Positions 51,856 through 61,285 of a stretch of DNA of 64,000 nt are shown one piece after another. The notes under the pieces are model-generated. The model saw nothing but the letters and a program-made list of their open reading frames with translations, had not been told where the DNA came from and did not search any database. The stretch's first letter is position 1. The number at the start of each line of letters is the position of its first letter. The DNA is taken from the NCBI GenBank assembly GCA_030529945.1, contig JAUMVX010000006.1, forward strand, positions 1-64,000, given 5' to 3'. Source of the DNA: Bacteroidia bacterium. Lineage in GTDB: Bacteria; Bacteroidota; Bacteroidia; Bacteroidales; UBA932. The translations under genes were made by a program, and so were the position numbers.

Positions 51856-53366
51856 ATCCCCGGCTCACCAGCCGCCAGGGGCATCTTGTGCATCTGGTGC
51901 AGCGCAATTCCGACCGTATGCTCAAGCTTGTGGGCCAGCTGACGGACCTGAACAAACTTGACCACGGGAAAATGGTGCTGAACGTGAAGGCCTGCGACAT
52001 CTCCGCCATCATCCGCAGCGCTTACGAAGCCTTCGGGAACGCGGCCGAAAGAAAAGAAATCGCTTTCCGTCTGGACTGCCCTGACTATCTGCTGTGCTGG
52101 ACCGACAGCGACAAATTCGAGAAAGTGGTCTATAACCTGCTCTCGAACGCCTTCAAATACACCCCTTCCGGAGGTTCGGTAACCCTCCGTGCCGGAACCG
52201 GGAACGCAGCCGATGTCGGCGGACTTTTCCCGGAGCAGAACCCGAAAGAGGGGAATTATCTCATAGTCTCGGTAAGCGATACCGGCATAGGCATTCCTGA
52301 CGACAGGAAAAAGGACATCTTCACCCGCTTTATGAGAATAACCCCGGACAGCCGCACCGGAGGTACGGGAATAGGTCTGTCATTCTCCAAATCCCTCGTG
52401 GAGATTCACCGGGGTATGATAGGAGTGAAGGACGGAAAGGCCGGCGACGGCAGCGCCTCGGGGTCGGTATTCTTCTTCGCGCTTCCGGCTGACAGCTCAG
52501 CATATACCCCCGAGGAACTTTCGGGAGCGGAATCACCCCGTCAGAACACGGTGGACGGAAGCATATACAAGAGCGAATATACCCTGCACAAGACTCCCGC
52601 CGCCACGGGAGAGAAACGCACGAAGGTGCTTGTCATAGACGATGACAGCGAAATCCTGTACTACCTCTCGCTTGTACTCTCCGAGGAATACGAAGTCATA
52701 ACCCGGTCCGACGCCGTGTCCGGCTACAAGAAGATAGAGGAGGTGCAGCCGGACGTAATAATATCGGACATTATGATGGTCGAGATGGACGGGCTGAAAC
52801 TCTGCCGTATGGTGAAGGATGACATCGGAATCTCGCATATACCTTTCATCCTGCTTACGGCCAAGACTACGACGGACGACCAGATAGAGGGTATGAACGC
52901 GGGAGCCGACGCATATATAGTCAAGCCGTTCGACCCGGGCTATCTCAAGGCCGTCATAGCTTCCCTGCTGCGTAACAGGGACAATGTCCGCAAGGCCCTG
53001 GGTGCAAGCACCTCCATAGACAAGGTGGAGGTGGAGGAAAACGTCATTTCAGCCCAGGACAAGAAGCTGCTCGAAAAAATCTACGCCATAATGGAGGATA
53101 GTCTTATGGATTCTGAACTGAACATCTCGGAGATGACTGTGAACCTCGGGATGAGCAGGACGAAACTGTACTACAAGATAAAGGGTCTCACGGGGCAGAC
53201 TCCGAACGAGTTCTTCAAGACCTTCAAGCTGAACAAGGCCGCGGAAATGATAAAGGAGGGGAAGTACAAGATTTCCGCCATCGCGGATATGGTGGGATTC
53301 AGCTCCCCGTCTCATTTCGCCGCCGCTTTCCAGAAACAGTTCGGAAAATTGCCGAGCAAGTACTGA
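51840..53366 (+). pseudogene. N-terminally truncated hybrid two-component system regulator (HTCS)
   Basis: The C-terminal ~508 residues of a protein that is normally about 1300-1400. The sequence starts mid-dimerisation domain (ETLLQDPRLTSRQGHLVHLV, just after where the phosphoacceptor His should be). It continues with the ATPase domain (NLLSNAFKYTPSGG, GGTGIGLSFSKSLVEIH), a receiver (DVIISDIMMVEMDG) and an AraC-type DNA-binding domain (ISAIADMVGFSSPSHFAAAF). The periplasmic sensor, membrane segments and His are missing. A GTG at 51888 could start a fragment. Such regulators normally sense oligosaccharides and control the adjacent locus, here probably the GH3 gene and lost SusCD. Confidence 0.85.
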
Positions 53367-53426
53367 TTTTGTACCCTCGTATCCGTACTTGAACTTTTCG
53401 GATATGCCGCAGGAATAAAACTTTCC

Positions 53427-53434
53427 TATTTTTG
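53427..53434 (+). promoter_or_regulatory. -7 box of the second GH3 gene
   Basis: TATTTTTG fits TAnnTTTG and is 64 bases before the ATG. No -33 box at the right spacing, as often seen for activator-dependent promoters. Confidence 0.5.
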
Positions 53435-53497
53435 CACCTGCACTGAGACTGGCCGGCACACGGCCCACCATATTCCGAACTTTTTAACAACAGTTTT

Positions 53498-55747
53498 ATG
53501 AAATTCAAAATCGTCAAACTTCTGGCAGCAGCCCCGGTCATACTGGCGGCGTGCGCCGCAACGCAGACACCTCAGGAGAGACTCCTCGCCCACGAGAAGG
53601 AGATAGACAAAATCATCGCGGGAATGAGCCTTGAGGAAAAGGTCGAGATGCTCCACGGCAAGAGCAATATGGCTTCAGAGGGCATTCCGAGACTCGGAAT
53701 CCAGGAAATACGCTATGCGGACGGCCCTTTCGGCATCCGCGAGGAGAACGGCGCCGGCTTCCGTCCTCTGGGATGGACTACGGATTCCGCCACCTATTTC
53801 CCTACGGGATCCGCCCTCGCGGCCACCTGGTCTGAGGAACTGGCCTACAAATACGGCACGGGAATGGGTACCGAGGCCCGCAGAAGAGGTAAGGATGTCA
53901 TTCTCGGACCCGCCATCAATATTCAGAGACTTCCTGTGGGAGGACGCACCTATGAATATTTCAGCGAAGACCCTTTCCTTGCCGCCAGACTTGCGGTAGG
54001 ATATATAAAGGGTACGCAGGATGCCGGTACGGCTGTCTGCGTCAAGCATTTCGCACTGAACAACCAGGAGACTAACCGGGCGAGCGTCGATGTGAACATA
54101 GATGAACGTTCTTTCCGCGAACTGTATCTCAAGCCTTTCGAGGCATCCATAAAAGAGGCTGGAGCGTGGTCAGTGATGTCCGCATACAATAAAATCAACG
54201 GCACATACTGCCCGGAGAACGAACATCTCCTCAACGAGATACTCCGAGGCGAATGGGGCTTCAACGGCCCTGTCATCTCCGACTGGGGCGGCACCTACAG
54301 CACAGTGCCTTCCGCGCTTCACGGTCTGAATGTACAGATGCCGGGTGACAACTATTTCGGACAGGCCCTGATCGACTCCGTAAAGGCCGGAGCCGTACCC
54401 GAGAGCGTCATAGACCTCAAAGTCCGCGAACTTCTGCGTCTGCGCTTCACCGTGGAGGCCATCGCTCCGGAGAACTGCAACAAGGAAGTCGCTTCCACTC
54501 CGGAGAGCCGCCGCACAGCCTATGAGGTGGCGAGCAAAGCAGTCGTACTGCTGAAAAATGAAGGAAGCATCCTCCCTATCAGAAAGGATGTCAAGAAGAT
54601 AGCCGTCATCGGACGCAATGCCGTAGCCCTGACCCAGTCGGGCGGCGTAGGCGCGGGAGTAAAGTCCGTTTACGAAATCACGCCGCTCCAGGGCATCAAG
54701 AACAAGGCCCCGGAAGGAGTGGAAGTGGCGTATGCTCCGGCATATAAGAACTACGCGAGCCTCTACGGACGCGCGTCCGGTGGCCCGGACAATGCCGCCT
54801 CTCTCGATGAGGCTCCGGATCCGAAGCTCCTTGCAGAGGCCGTGGCTGCCGCAAAGGGGACCGATCTCGTCATCTTCGTCTGCGGAACCAGCAAGACCAT
54901 CGAATCTGAAGGCTTCGACCGCAGCAATATCAAACTTCCTGTAGGACAGGATGAAATCGTCAAGGCTCTCGCGCAGGTGAACCCTAACATCGTGAGCGTA
55001 ATCATCTCCGGCGGCCCTTGCGACCTGCAGGAACTTACTAAATACTCCCCTGCCATCGTAGAGGGCTGGTGGAACGGTCTCGAAGGCGGCAACGCTCTGG
55101 CCGACGTTCTCTTCGGGAACATAGCCCCTTCGGGCAAGCTGCCTTTCACCTTCCCTATACAGTTCGAAGACTCTCCGGCATACGCTATGGGCAATTTCCC
55201 TCAGAAAGAGGATGTCGGAGAAGACCTCTTCACCTCCACGTTCCGCAAGGACATTACCGGAGGCAAGGACAAGTGGCAGAACAGGAAGTCGCCGAAAGCG
55301 TTCTACACCGAGAAGCTGCTCGTGGGCTACCGCTGGTTCGACACCAAGCGGAAACCGGTTATGTACGCATTCGGACACGGCCTCTCATACGTGGACTTCG
55401 AGTACGGGAACATATCCACCGACAAGTCACGCTATAAGCCGGACGGCACGATAAAGGTCAGCTTCACGCTGAAGAACACGGGCGATATGACAGCAGATGA
55501 GATTCCGCAGCTCTACGTCCGCCACCTGAACGCAAAGGTCGAGTATCCGTACAAGGAGCTCAAAGCCTTCAGCCGCGTGACCCTCGATGCCGGACAGACC
55601 AAGACCGTGACTCTCGAAGTGCCGGTGAGCGAACTCCGCTACTGGGACGAAGCCGAAAACGGCTGGAAGCTTGAAGAGGGCGAAATCGAACTGCTGCTCG
55701 GCAGCGCGTCCGACGACATCCGCCTCAGCACGAAAGTGACAATCTAA
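53498..55747 (+). CDS. GH3 beta-glucosidase-type enzyme, lipoprotein
   Basis: Lipoprotein of 749 residues, lipobox VILAAC (Cys19). The classic three-domain GH3 layout is present: barrel with VKHFALNNQETNRASVDVNI (186-205) and nucleophile D262 in PVISDWGGTYS; sandwich domain with AVVLLKNEGSILPI; and C-terminal FnIII-like domain (LKNTGDMTADEIPQLYVRH). An inserted stretch with KNYASLYGRASGGPDN lies in the second domain. Substrate may be beta-glucosides or beta-xylosides. It lies downstream of the truncated HTCS and has its own promoter and terminator. Confidence 0.92.
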   Translation: MKFKIVKLLAAAPVILAACAATQTPQERLLAHEKEIDKIIAGMSLEEKVEMLHGKSNMASEGIPRLGIQEIRYADGPFGIREENGAGFRPLGWTTDSATYFPTGSALAATWSEELAYKYGTGMGTEARRRGKDVILGPAINIQRLPVGGRTYEYFSEDPFLAARLAVGYIKGTQDAGTAVCVKHFALNNQETNRASVDVNIDERSFRELYLKPFEASIKEAGAWSVMSAYNKINGTYCPENEHLLNEILRGEWGFNGPVISDWGGTYSTVPSALHGLNVQMPGDNYFGQALIDSVKAGAVPESVIDLKVRELLRLRFTVEAIAPENCNKEVASTPESRRTAYEVASKAVVLLKNEGSILPIRKDVKKIAVIGRNAVALTQSGGVGAGVKSVYEITPLQGIKNKAPEGVEVAYAPAYKNYASLYGRASGGPDNAASLDEAPDPKLLAEAVAAAKGTDLVIFVCGTSKTIESEGFDRSNIKLPVGQDEIVKALAQVNPNIVSVIISGGPCDLQELTKYSPAIVEGWWNGLEGGNALADVLFGNIAPSGKLPFTFPIQFEDSPAYAMGNFPQKEDVGEDLFTSTFRKDITGGKDKWQNRKSPKAFYTEKLLVGYRWFDTKRKPVMYAFGHGLSYVDFEYGNISTDKSRYKPDGTIKVSFTLKNTGDMTADEIPQLYVRHLNAKVEYPYKELKAFSRVTLDAGQTKTVTLEVPVSELRYWDEAENGWKLEEGEIELLLGSASDDIRLSTKVTI

Positions 55748-55767
55748 AATTATATGTAAGTTAATGA

Positions 55768-55812
55768 GTGGCCGGGGGAAGCACATCTCCGGCCACATTT
55801 CAATTTTTATCC
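55768..55812 (+). terminator. Probable terminator after the second GH3 gene
   Basis: GTGGCCGG (55768-55775... read 55768-55775) pairs with CCGGCCAC (55789-55796) across 13 bases, then ATTTCAATTTTT follows. The T run is not immediately adjacent, so efficiency is uncertain. Confidence 0.55.
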
Positions 55813-55816
55813 ACTT

Positions 55817-57088
55817 ATGAAGAAAGTAACACTGTCCATTCTGATTCTTGTCCTCGCGTCCTCCGCGGTCTGGGGGCAGAAAACCGACGTCAAGGCCGAG
55901 ATTATGGCGGATTCTCTGAAAGCTTACGGAGGAGACTATCCGTATCCGACCGAGGTTCCCGCCCTCACGAAGGCTCCGAAAGGCTACAAGGCCTTCTACA
56001 TCAGCCATTACGGCCGGCACGGCTCGCGCTATTACTGGGGAGCGAATCTCTATCCTGAAATCGAAGCCATCCTCACGGAAGCCCACGACAAGGGAGTGCT
56101 GACCCCTGCCGGGGAAAGTTTCTATGCCAAATATCAGGAAATCTATCCCGAACTCAAGAACGGCTGGGGAGAACTGACTCCGCTCGGCTACGAGCAGCAC
56201 GCCCGCATAGCCGGAACGATGTACGAAAACTTCCCTACGGTCTTCAAGAAAGGCGGACACGTCAATGCCGTCTCTTCGCTGTCCACGCGGTGCATAATAA
56301 GTATGGCGGCATTCTGCCAGTCCCTGGCGGGCTGCAATGACAAGATAGACATCTATCAGCGCTCCTCCCGCGAGACCCTGAACGCGGTAGTCCCGGACGA
56401 CAGGCAGAATCCGTACAAGCGCGACTTCCCGAGAGAGAAATTCCCGATAGCCGACAGCCTCCTGTACGCTGACGGACAGAAGAGCGGCAAGAACGTCTTC
56501 ATCGAGGAGCTGTTCAGCGATGCAAGCGGGCTGAGCGAACCTGCGGAAAAAATCGAGTTTACACTCAACACCTTCTTCACCACCCTGCCCTGCATAGACT
56601 ACGTGGGGATAATGGGCGACCCGATGAATGCGGAAGAACTGTACGAGAACTGGGAGAGAGGCAACAGGGGAACATACAAGCACTACTGGTCAGGCAGATA
56701 CGTAGTGGTTCCTATTCTGCGGGACATTCTGGACAAGGCTGATGACGTGATCGAGGGCCGCTGCGGTGACATAGCGTCCCTGCGTTTCGGACACGACAGC
56801 TATCTCGGCCCCCTCACCGTCCTTCTGGGGCTGGACGGAGCGGACAAGGTTCCTGCCGACCCGGCTGACATCGAGAAAGTCTATCAGAGCTACCGGACAG
56901 GTATGGCCGGAAACATCCAGCTCATCTTCTACAGAAGCGCCAAGAGCGACGAAATCCTCGTGAAGGCTCTCCTGTGCGGAGAGGAAGTGACACTCCCCCT
57001 CCCTTCGGATATGCACCCTTACTACAGATGGAGCGACTTCAAAGCCCATTTCTCCTCCGTCTGCGCCCAGTTCGACGGACAGCAGTGA
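55817..57088 (+). CDS. Histidine acid phosphatase family (clade 2) exported phosphatase
   Basis: Exported phosphatase of 423 residues, signal peptide to about 20 (VWGQ). The catalytic motif is SHYGRHGSRY with R67, H68 and R71; the distal proton donor motif is FGHDSYLGPL (H326, D327). Clade 2 members include phytases, MINPP-like inositol polyphosphate phosphatases and glucose-1-phosphatases. Phytate or a sugar phosphate are plausible substrates. It follows the GH3 gene and is convergent with the next gene, leaving six bases between them. Confidence 0.88.
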   Translation: MKKVTLSILILVLASSAVWGQKTDVKAEIMADSLKAYGGDYPYPTEVPALTKAPKGYKAFYISHYGRHGSRYYWGANLYPEIEAILTEAHDKGVLTPAGESFYAKYQEIYPELKNGWGELTPLGYEQHARIAGTMYENFPTVFKKGGHVNAVSSLSTRCIISMAAFCQSLAGCNDKIDIYQRSSRETLNAVVPDDRQNPYKRDFPREKFPIADSLLYADGQKSGKNVFIEELFSDASGLSEPAEKIEFTLNTFFTTLPCIDYVGIMGDPMNAEELYENWERGNRGTYKHYWSGRYVVVPILRDILDKADDVIEGRCGDIASLRFGHDSYLGPLTVLLGLDGADKVPADPADIEKVYQSYRTGMAGNIQLIFYRSAKSDEILVKALLCGEEVTLPLPSDMHPYYRWSDFKAHFSSVCAQFDGQQ

Positions 57089-57094
57089 CACGAT

Positions 57095-58174
57095 TCACCT
57101 CAGCTCGAACTCGCTGAGATTCTTGATTCCGGGGATACCGTAATAGGCGTCCACTATGTCGCCCCGAAGGTAAACCCGGCAGCCCAGGTTGTCGGGGTTG
57201 TCCACGAGGTTCAGTTCATCCCGGATTTCCCCCTGGTCCAGCTGCACGGAAAGGCAGGAGGAGCGGTCCGTCGTGGAGGAGCGCGGCCCTATGACGATGT
57301 TCGTCTTCGAGGTGAAAGGTCCCGTAGTCTTCATCCCTGAAGAAGTAAGATTCCCACCGACGATATAGCCCGTCACCCACACGTCCTCCGCTCCCGCCGA
57401 AGCCCTCGCGTCCGCGACACTCAAGGCGTCCTCCTTGCTTCCGCCGCCGGATCCGCTCCCGTCCGGGCCGCCGATGATGAAATTCTCGGAAATCCAGGTT
57501 CTGGCCGTATCCACTTCGATCTTCAGCCCTCCCGCAGAGGAGCTAGCTGAAGGGGCTGAAATGCTTAAAGTCAGTATCTCCCTGGCCTCCAGAGTTCGTG
57601 TGGTCAAGGTCTTGTCGCCATCGGATCCGCTCATCAGCAGCGAGATGTCCCCGGGCAGAAAATAAGCCGTACGCTTTTCGCTGTAGGCGTACATCAGACT
57701 GCCCGACTTGTCCTTAAGGTGCAGACTCGCCCCGGGACAGGAAGTCAGGAAATTCTCGGCGATCTTAAGGCGCACTCCGCAGTTTCGCAGCGTGCAGTTC
57801 AGAGTCACTGCCGTCACTTTAGCGGAAGCCACCACGACCACCTGCTCGTCCCCATAGACGGGAGCGGAAAAAGCAGGCCGCGTAAAGTCCGAGGAGCGGA
57901 CGGAAACGGTGTAGCTGCCGGGCGAGACGAGCAGGGACTCCGGAGAAGCCCCGTACTTGCCGCTGTACAGCGTCTTTCCCTTCGAATCTGTCACATTCAG
58001 AATGAAGTCGTTCGTGTCGGGTATCTCCTCCGCTGAGCGCGTCATCGCGGACAAGACCCGGGAGAAGCGCAGCCGCAGTTCGCCGTCGGGCGAAGGTCCG
58101 AGCAGACTGTCGCAGGAGCAAAGGCCTGCGGCCAATGCCGACAGCATCAAGCTGTAGAGAATCAAGTTTTTCAT
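57095..58174 (-). CDS. DUF4493/DUF6359-like lipoprotein
   Basis: Probable lipoprotein of 359 residues; the ATG at 58174 (MKNLILYSLMLSALAAG) gives a signal peptide with GLCSC (Cys21). The N-terminal half (about 28-230) resembles DUF4493, with GELRLRFSRVLSAMTR and SPGSYTVSVRSSDF. A Gly/Ser linker (GGPDGSGSGGGSKEDAL) leads to an OB-fold-like C-terminal domain (VWVTGYIVGGNLTSSGM, LGCRVYLRGDIVDAYYGIPG) that resembles DUF6359. Function is unknown; DUF4493 proteins may be surface or fimbria-like adhesion components. No enzyme motif is seen. Confidence 0.72.
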   Translation of the reverse strand: MKNLILYSLMLSALAAGLCSCDSLLGPSPDGELRLRFSRVLSAMTRSAEEIPDTNDFILNVTDSKGKTLYSGKYGASPESLLVSPGSYTVSVRSSDFTRPAFSAPVYGDEQVVVVASAKVTAVTLNCTLRNCGVRLKIAENFLTSCPGASLHLKDKSGSLMYAYSEKRTAYFLPGDISLLMSGSDGDKTLTTRTLEAREILTLSISAPSASSSAGGLKIEVDTARTWISENFIIGGPDGSGSGGGSKEDALSVADARASAGAEDVWVTGYIVGGNLTSSGMKTTGPFTSKTNIVIGPRSSTTDRSSCLSVQLDQGEIRDELNLVDNPDNLGCRVYLRGDIVDAYYGIPGIKNLSEFELR

Positions 58175-58303
58175 AGTCGGAACTGTTTGGGGCGGAAGGG
58201 GCCGTCCTCCCGCATTGTCCATAAGAGTCGGCGCTCCGGCCGGCGCCCGAGTCTCCCGTCCCGGTAACTGCGGAGCTTTCCGCTGTCCGGAGGGCGACAG
58301 CGG

Positions 58304-58332
58304 CAAATGTAGACAAAATATTTCCGCAACAA
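58304..58332 (-). promoter_or_regulatory. Possible promoter of the DUF4493-like gene
   Basis: TACATTTG on the minus strand (58304-58311) fits TAnnTTTG; TTG (58330-58332) lies 18 bases upstream. The leader would be about 120 bases. Confidence 0.45.
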
Positions 58333-58690
58333 TGCCGGAAAAGTATATTTCTTCAGGTAATGAATTTTAAAACAAGAAAATTAAAAAATGTATCCCGGCT
58401 GATCAATACCTTTATTAAATCGCGGCCGAAAGCAAGGGATTCCTAAAAAATCATGGAGCAGACACATCACTGCGTCCGCTCCACTACATAACCTAAACTT
58501 AAACTATGAAAAACTTCATTGCAAAAATAATCATTATTTCTGAAAACCAAATCCTAAAACGAAAAAATAATGTTTTTTTAGCATAAAATTGTGGATTTTA
58601 TCGTTTTTAATTCCTACCTTAGCCAAAATTTACGCGCTTCACGTCCAGATTCCGGCAGTATATCCCGGTATTCCCTGTGAAAGTCCGCAT
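58333..58690. other. AT-rich intergenic region with a 26-codon open frame
   Basis: No established gene is visible in this stretch. A small plus-strand frame at 58506-58586 (MKNFIAKIIIISENQILKRK... 26 residues) is preceded by AACCTAAACTTAAACT, a leader typical of Bacteroidetes outer-membrane genes, and by an imperfect hairpin with GGAGC/GCTCC arms (58454-58482). It may be the remaining 5' end of a lost gene. A GATTCCTAAAAAA motif is at 58438-58450. Confidence 0.35.
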
Positions 58691-58729
58691 AAAAAGAGTG
58701 CGGCCGAGACATTCGGCCGCACTCTTTTT
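58691..58729 (-). terminator. Terminator of the nqr operon
   Basis: AAAAAGAGTGCGGCCGA (58691-58707) pairs perfectly over 17 bases with TCGGCCGCACTCTTTTT (58713-58729) across a 5-base loop. On the minus strand it follows the nqrF stop and ends in T5. The symmetry makes it bidirectional. Confidence 0.9.
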
Positions 58730-58748
58730 ACAGTATGTTTCCGGAGGA

Positions 58749-60023
58749 TTAACCGCCGAAATTGTCGTAGAGAATGTTCGCAGGGTCCACTCCGAGGCTG
58801 TCCAGAAGCTTGTTCACGGAAGCTACCATCATAGGAGGGCCGCACATAAAGTACTTGATGTCCTCAGGAGTCTCGTGATTCTTCAGATAAGTCTCGTACA
58901 TCACATTATGCACGAAGCCCGGAACATAGGATACGCCCGCCGCGTCAGCCGCCGGATCAGGACGGTCAAGCGCAAGCTGGAAATGGAAGTTCGGGAATTC
59001 CTTCTCGATCTCCGCGAAGTCCTCCAGATAGAAGGCCTCGACCAGAGCGCGCGCACCGTAGAAGTAGCTGACCTTGCGGCCCGTCTTCAGAGTCTTGAAC
59101 AGGTGCATAATGTGGCTGCGCAGAGGAGCCATACCGGCACCGCCGCCCACGAAGATGTACTCCATATCCTCCGGGTCGTTCTCAGGGAGCAGGAACTCTC
59201 CGAACGGACCGCTGATGGTGACCTTGTCGCCCGGCTTGCGTGTGAATACGTAAGAGGAGGCGATACCCGGATTCACAGGGAGGAGCTTCGGACCGAGTTC
59301 CTTAGGAACCGAGCGGTCGAAAGGAGGAGTGGCGATACGCACGTTCAGCTTGATGATGCCCTTCTCACCGGGATAGGAAGCCATAGAGTAGGCTCTGACC
59401 GTAGCTTCAGGGTTCACGGACTCGAGATTGAAGAAGCCATATTTCTCCCAGTCCCCGCGGTACTCCGGCTCCACATCTATATCCTTGAAATACAGATGGT
59501 AGGCAGGAATGTCGATCTGAATGTACTCTCCGGACTTGAATTCGAGATGCTCGCCCTCCGGAAGCTTCACGGTGAACTCCTTGATGAAAGTGGCCACATT
59601 GTGGTTCGAGATGACCTCACACTCGAGCTTCTTCACGGACAGGGCGGACTCGGCCACCTGTATCTTGAGGTTGTCCTTTACCTTCACCTGACAGCCGAGT
59701 CTCCAGTTGTCCTTAATCTGCTTCCTGTTGAAGAAGCCGACTTCGGTAGGGAGTATCGTACCGCCGCCTTCCATAACCTGAACCTTGCATTGGCCGCAAT
59801 TGGCCTTGCCGCCGCAGGCTGAAGGGAGGAAGATCTTCTGCTCGGCGAGAGTGCTCATCAGGGACTGTCCCGGGGTCACGTCCAGCACCTTCTTGCCGTT
59901 ATTCACATCTATGGATACCGTACCCTTCGGGGTGAGCTTGATCTTTATGAAAAGAAGCACTGCCACGAGGATGATGATGGTGATTACCATCACGGCCATT
60001 GCACTGAAAATGATAGTGTTCAT
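58749..60023 (-). CDS. nqrF: Na+-translocating NADH:quinone reductase subunit F
   Basis: Electron-input subunit of 424 residues that oxidises NADH and passes electrons to the Na+-pumping complex. An N-terminal membrane anchor (MVITIIILVAVLLFIKIKL) is followed by a 2Fe-2S ferredoxin domain with Cys motif SACGGKANCGQCKV and the fourth Cys in RLGCQVKV. The FAD domain shows VRAYSMASYPGE and the NADH domain FVGGGAGMAPLRSHI. The C terminus YFMCGPPMM and LYDNFGG is normal. Last gene of the operon, with a strong AGGAGG site and a terminator after it. Confidence 0.97.
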   Translation of the reverse strand: MNTIIFSAMAVMVITIIILVAVLLFIKIKLTPKGTVSIDVNNGKKVLDVTPGQSLMSTLAEQKIFLPSACGGKANCGQCKVQVMEGGGTILPTEVGFFNRKQIKDNWRLGCQVKVKDNLKIQVAESALSVKKLECEVISNHNVATFIKEFTVKLPEGEHLEFKSGEYIQIDIPAYHLYFKDIDVEPEYRGDWEKYGFFNLESVNPEATVRAYSMASYPGEKGIIKLNVRIATPPFDRSVPKELGPKLLPVNPGIASSYVFTRKPGDKVTISGPFGEFLLPENDPEDMEYIFVGGGAGMAPLRSHIMHLFKTLKTGRKVSYFYGARALVEAFYLEDFAEIEKEFPNFHFQLALDRPDPAADAAGVSYVPGFVHNVMYETYLKNHETPEDIKYFMCGPPMMVASVNKLLDSLGVDPANILYDNFGG

Positions 60024-60031
60024 AATCCAGA

Positions 60032-60037
60032 CCTCCT
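60032..60037 (-). promoter_or_regulatory. Shine-Dalgarno site AGGAGG before nqrF
   Basis: AGGAGG on the minus strand, 8 bases before the ATG at 60023. A similar site (61282-61287) precedes nqrD at 61273. Confidence 0.65.
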
Positions 60038-60040
60038 ATT

Positions 60041-60655
60041 TTAAAGTGAAATGCCCATAAACGCCATAAACGCGATGCCCATCAGACCTACGGTGATGAA
60101 GGTGATGCCGATGCCCCTGAGGCCGGCAGGCACGTTGCTGTAGGAGAGTTTCTCGCGGATGGCCGCAAGAACCACGATGGCCAGATACCAGCCGATACCC
60201 GAACCGAGGGCATATACCACCGACTCGCCCACATTGGCGAACTCCCTCTGCTGCATAAAGAGCGAACCGCCCAGAATGGCGCAGTTTACGGCAATCAGAG
60301 GCAGATAGATGCCAAGCGAGGAATAGAGCGAAGGCAGGAACTTCTCCACCACCATCTCGACCACCTGGGTGATGGCCGCGATGACCGCGATGAAAAGGAT
60401 GAATGCGAGGAAGCTCAGGTCCACGTCAGCGAATTTCGGGCTGAGCCAGGTGAGGGCTCCCGGAACCAGAACTTTCGTGTAGAGCAGATAGTTCAGCGGC
60501 AGGGTGATGAGCAGCACGAAGATGACCGCGATGCCCAGACCGTTAGCCGTTTTTACATTTTTGGATACCGCCAGGTACGAACACATACCGAGGAAGTATG
60601 CAAAAATCATATTGTCAACGAAGATTGACTTTACGAATAAGCTGAGATATTCCAT
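60041..60655 (-). CDS. nqrE: Na+-translocating NADH:quinone reductase subunit E
   Basis: Membrane subunit of 204 residues with six helices, paired with NqrD around an iron centre. The start is [20 protein letters not shown], the family opening, and it contains [12 protein letters not shown] (Cys ligand region) and [16 protein letters not shown] with the second Cys. It lies 12 bases after nqrD. Length and motifs are standard. Confidence 0.97.
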   Translation of the reverse strand: MEYLSLFVKSIFVDNMIFAYFLGMCSYLAVSKNVKTANGLGIAVIFVLLITLPLNYLLYTKVLVPGALTWLSPKFADVDLSFLAFILFIAVIAAITQVVEMVVEKFLPSLYSSLGIYLPLIAVNCAILGGSLFMQQREFANVGESVVYALGSGIGWYLAIVVLAAIREKLSYSNVPAGLRGIGITFITVGLMGIAFMAFMGISL

Positions 60656-60667
60656 AATCGATAAGTG

Positions 60668-61273
60668 TTACTTTTCCTGAAGATCTTTCTGTATGGACCT
60701 CTGGATCCAGATGATGCAGCCGAGAAGAATCAGGGCGAACGGAGGCAGGATCACGAGACCGTTGTTAGTGTAGCCGATAGCCGAGAGCACAGGCACTCCG
60801 AAGAGAGTTCCCGAGCCGAAAAGCTCACGGAAGAAAGCCACGATGACGAGTATGATACCGTAGCCGAGACCGTTGGCGAGACCGTCCAGAAGCGAAGGCA
60901 GCGGCTTGTTGCCGAGGGCGTAAGCCTCGATGCGTCCCATCACGATACAGTTCGTGATGATGAGGCCGATATAGACGGAAAGCTGCTTTTCGATGGTGTA
61001 GGAATAAGCCTTGAGGAACTGGTCCACTACGATTACCATCAGGGCGACCACCACGAGCTGCACGATGATGCGCACACGGTTCGGAATGGTCTTTCTGAGA
61101 AGTGAGCATACGTAGCTCGAAAGTCCGGTGACTATGGTCACGGAGAGGGCCATCACGATGGCTCCCTTGAGCTCCACGGTAACAGCCAGCGAGGAGCAGA
61201 TGCCAAGGATGAGGACAGTGATCGGATTGCCCTTCAGGATCGGGTTGAGAATCGTTTCTTTCAAATTACTCAT
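60668..61273 (-). CDS. nqrD: Na+-translocating NADH:quinone reductase subunit D
   Basis: Membrane subunit of 201 residues, homologous to NqrE. It has NPITVLILGICSSLAVTV (Cys near 28) and GLIITNCIVMGRIEAYA (second Cys). Six helices are visible and the C terminus is charged. Preceded by an AGGAGG site 8 bases before the ATG; 12 bases after nqrC. Confidence 0.97.
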   Translation of the reverse strand: MSNLKETILNPILKGNPITVLILGICSSLAVTVELKGAIVMALSVTIVTGLSSYVCSLLRKTIPNRVRIIVQLVVVALMVIVVDQFLKAYSYTIEKQLSVYIGLIITNCIVMGRIEAYALGNKPLPSLLDGLANGLGYGIILVIVAFFRELFGSGTLFGVPVLSAIGYTNNGLVILPPFALILLGCIIWIQRSIQKDLQEK

Positions 61274-61285
61274 AATTCTTTCCTC

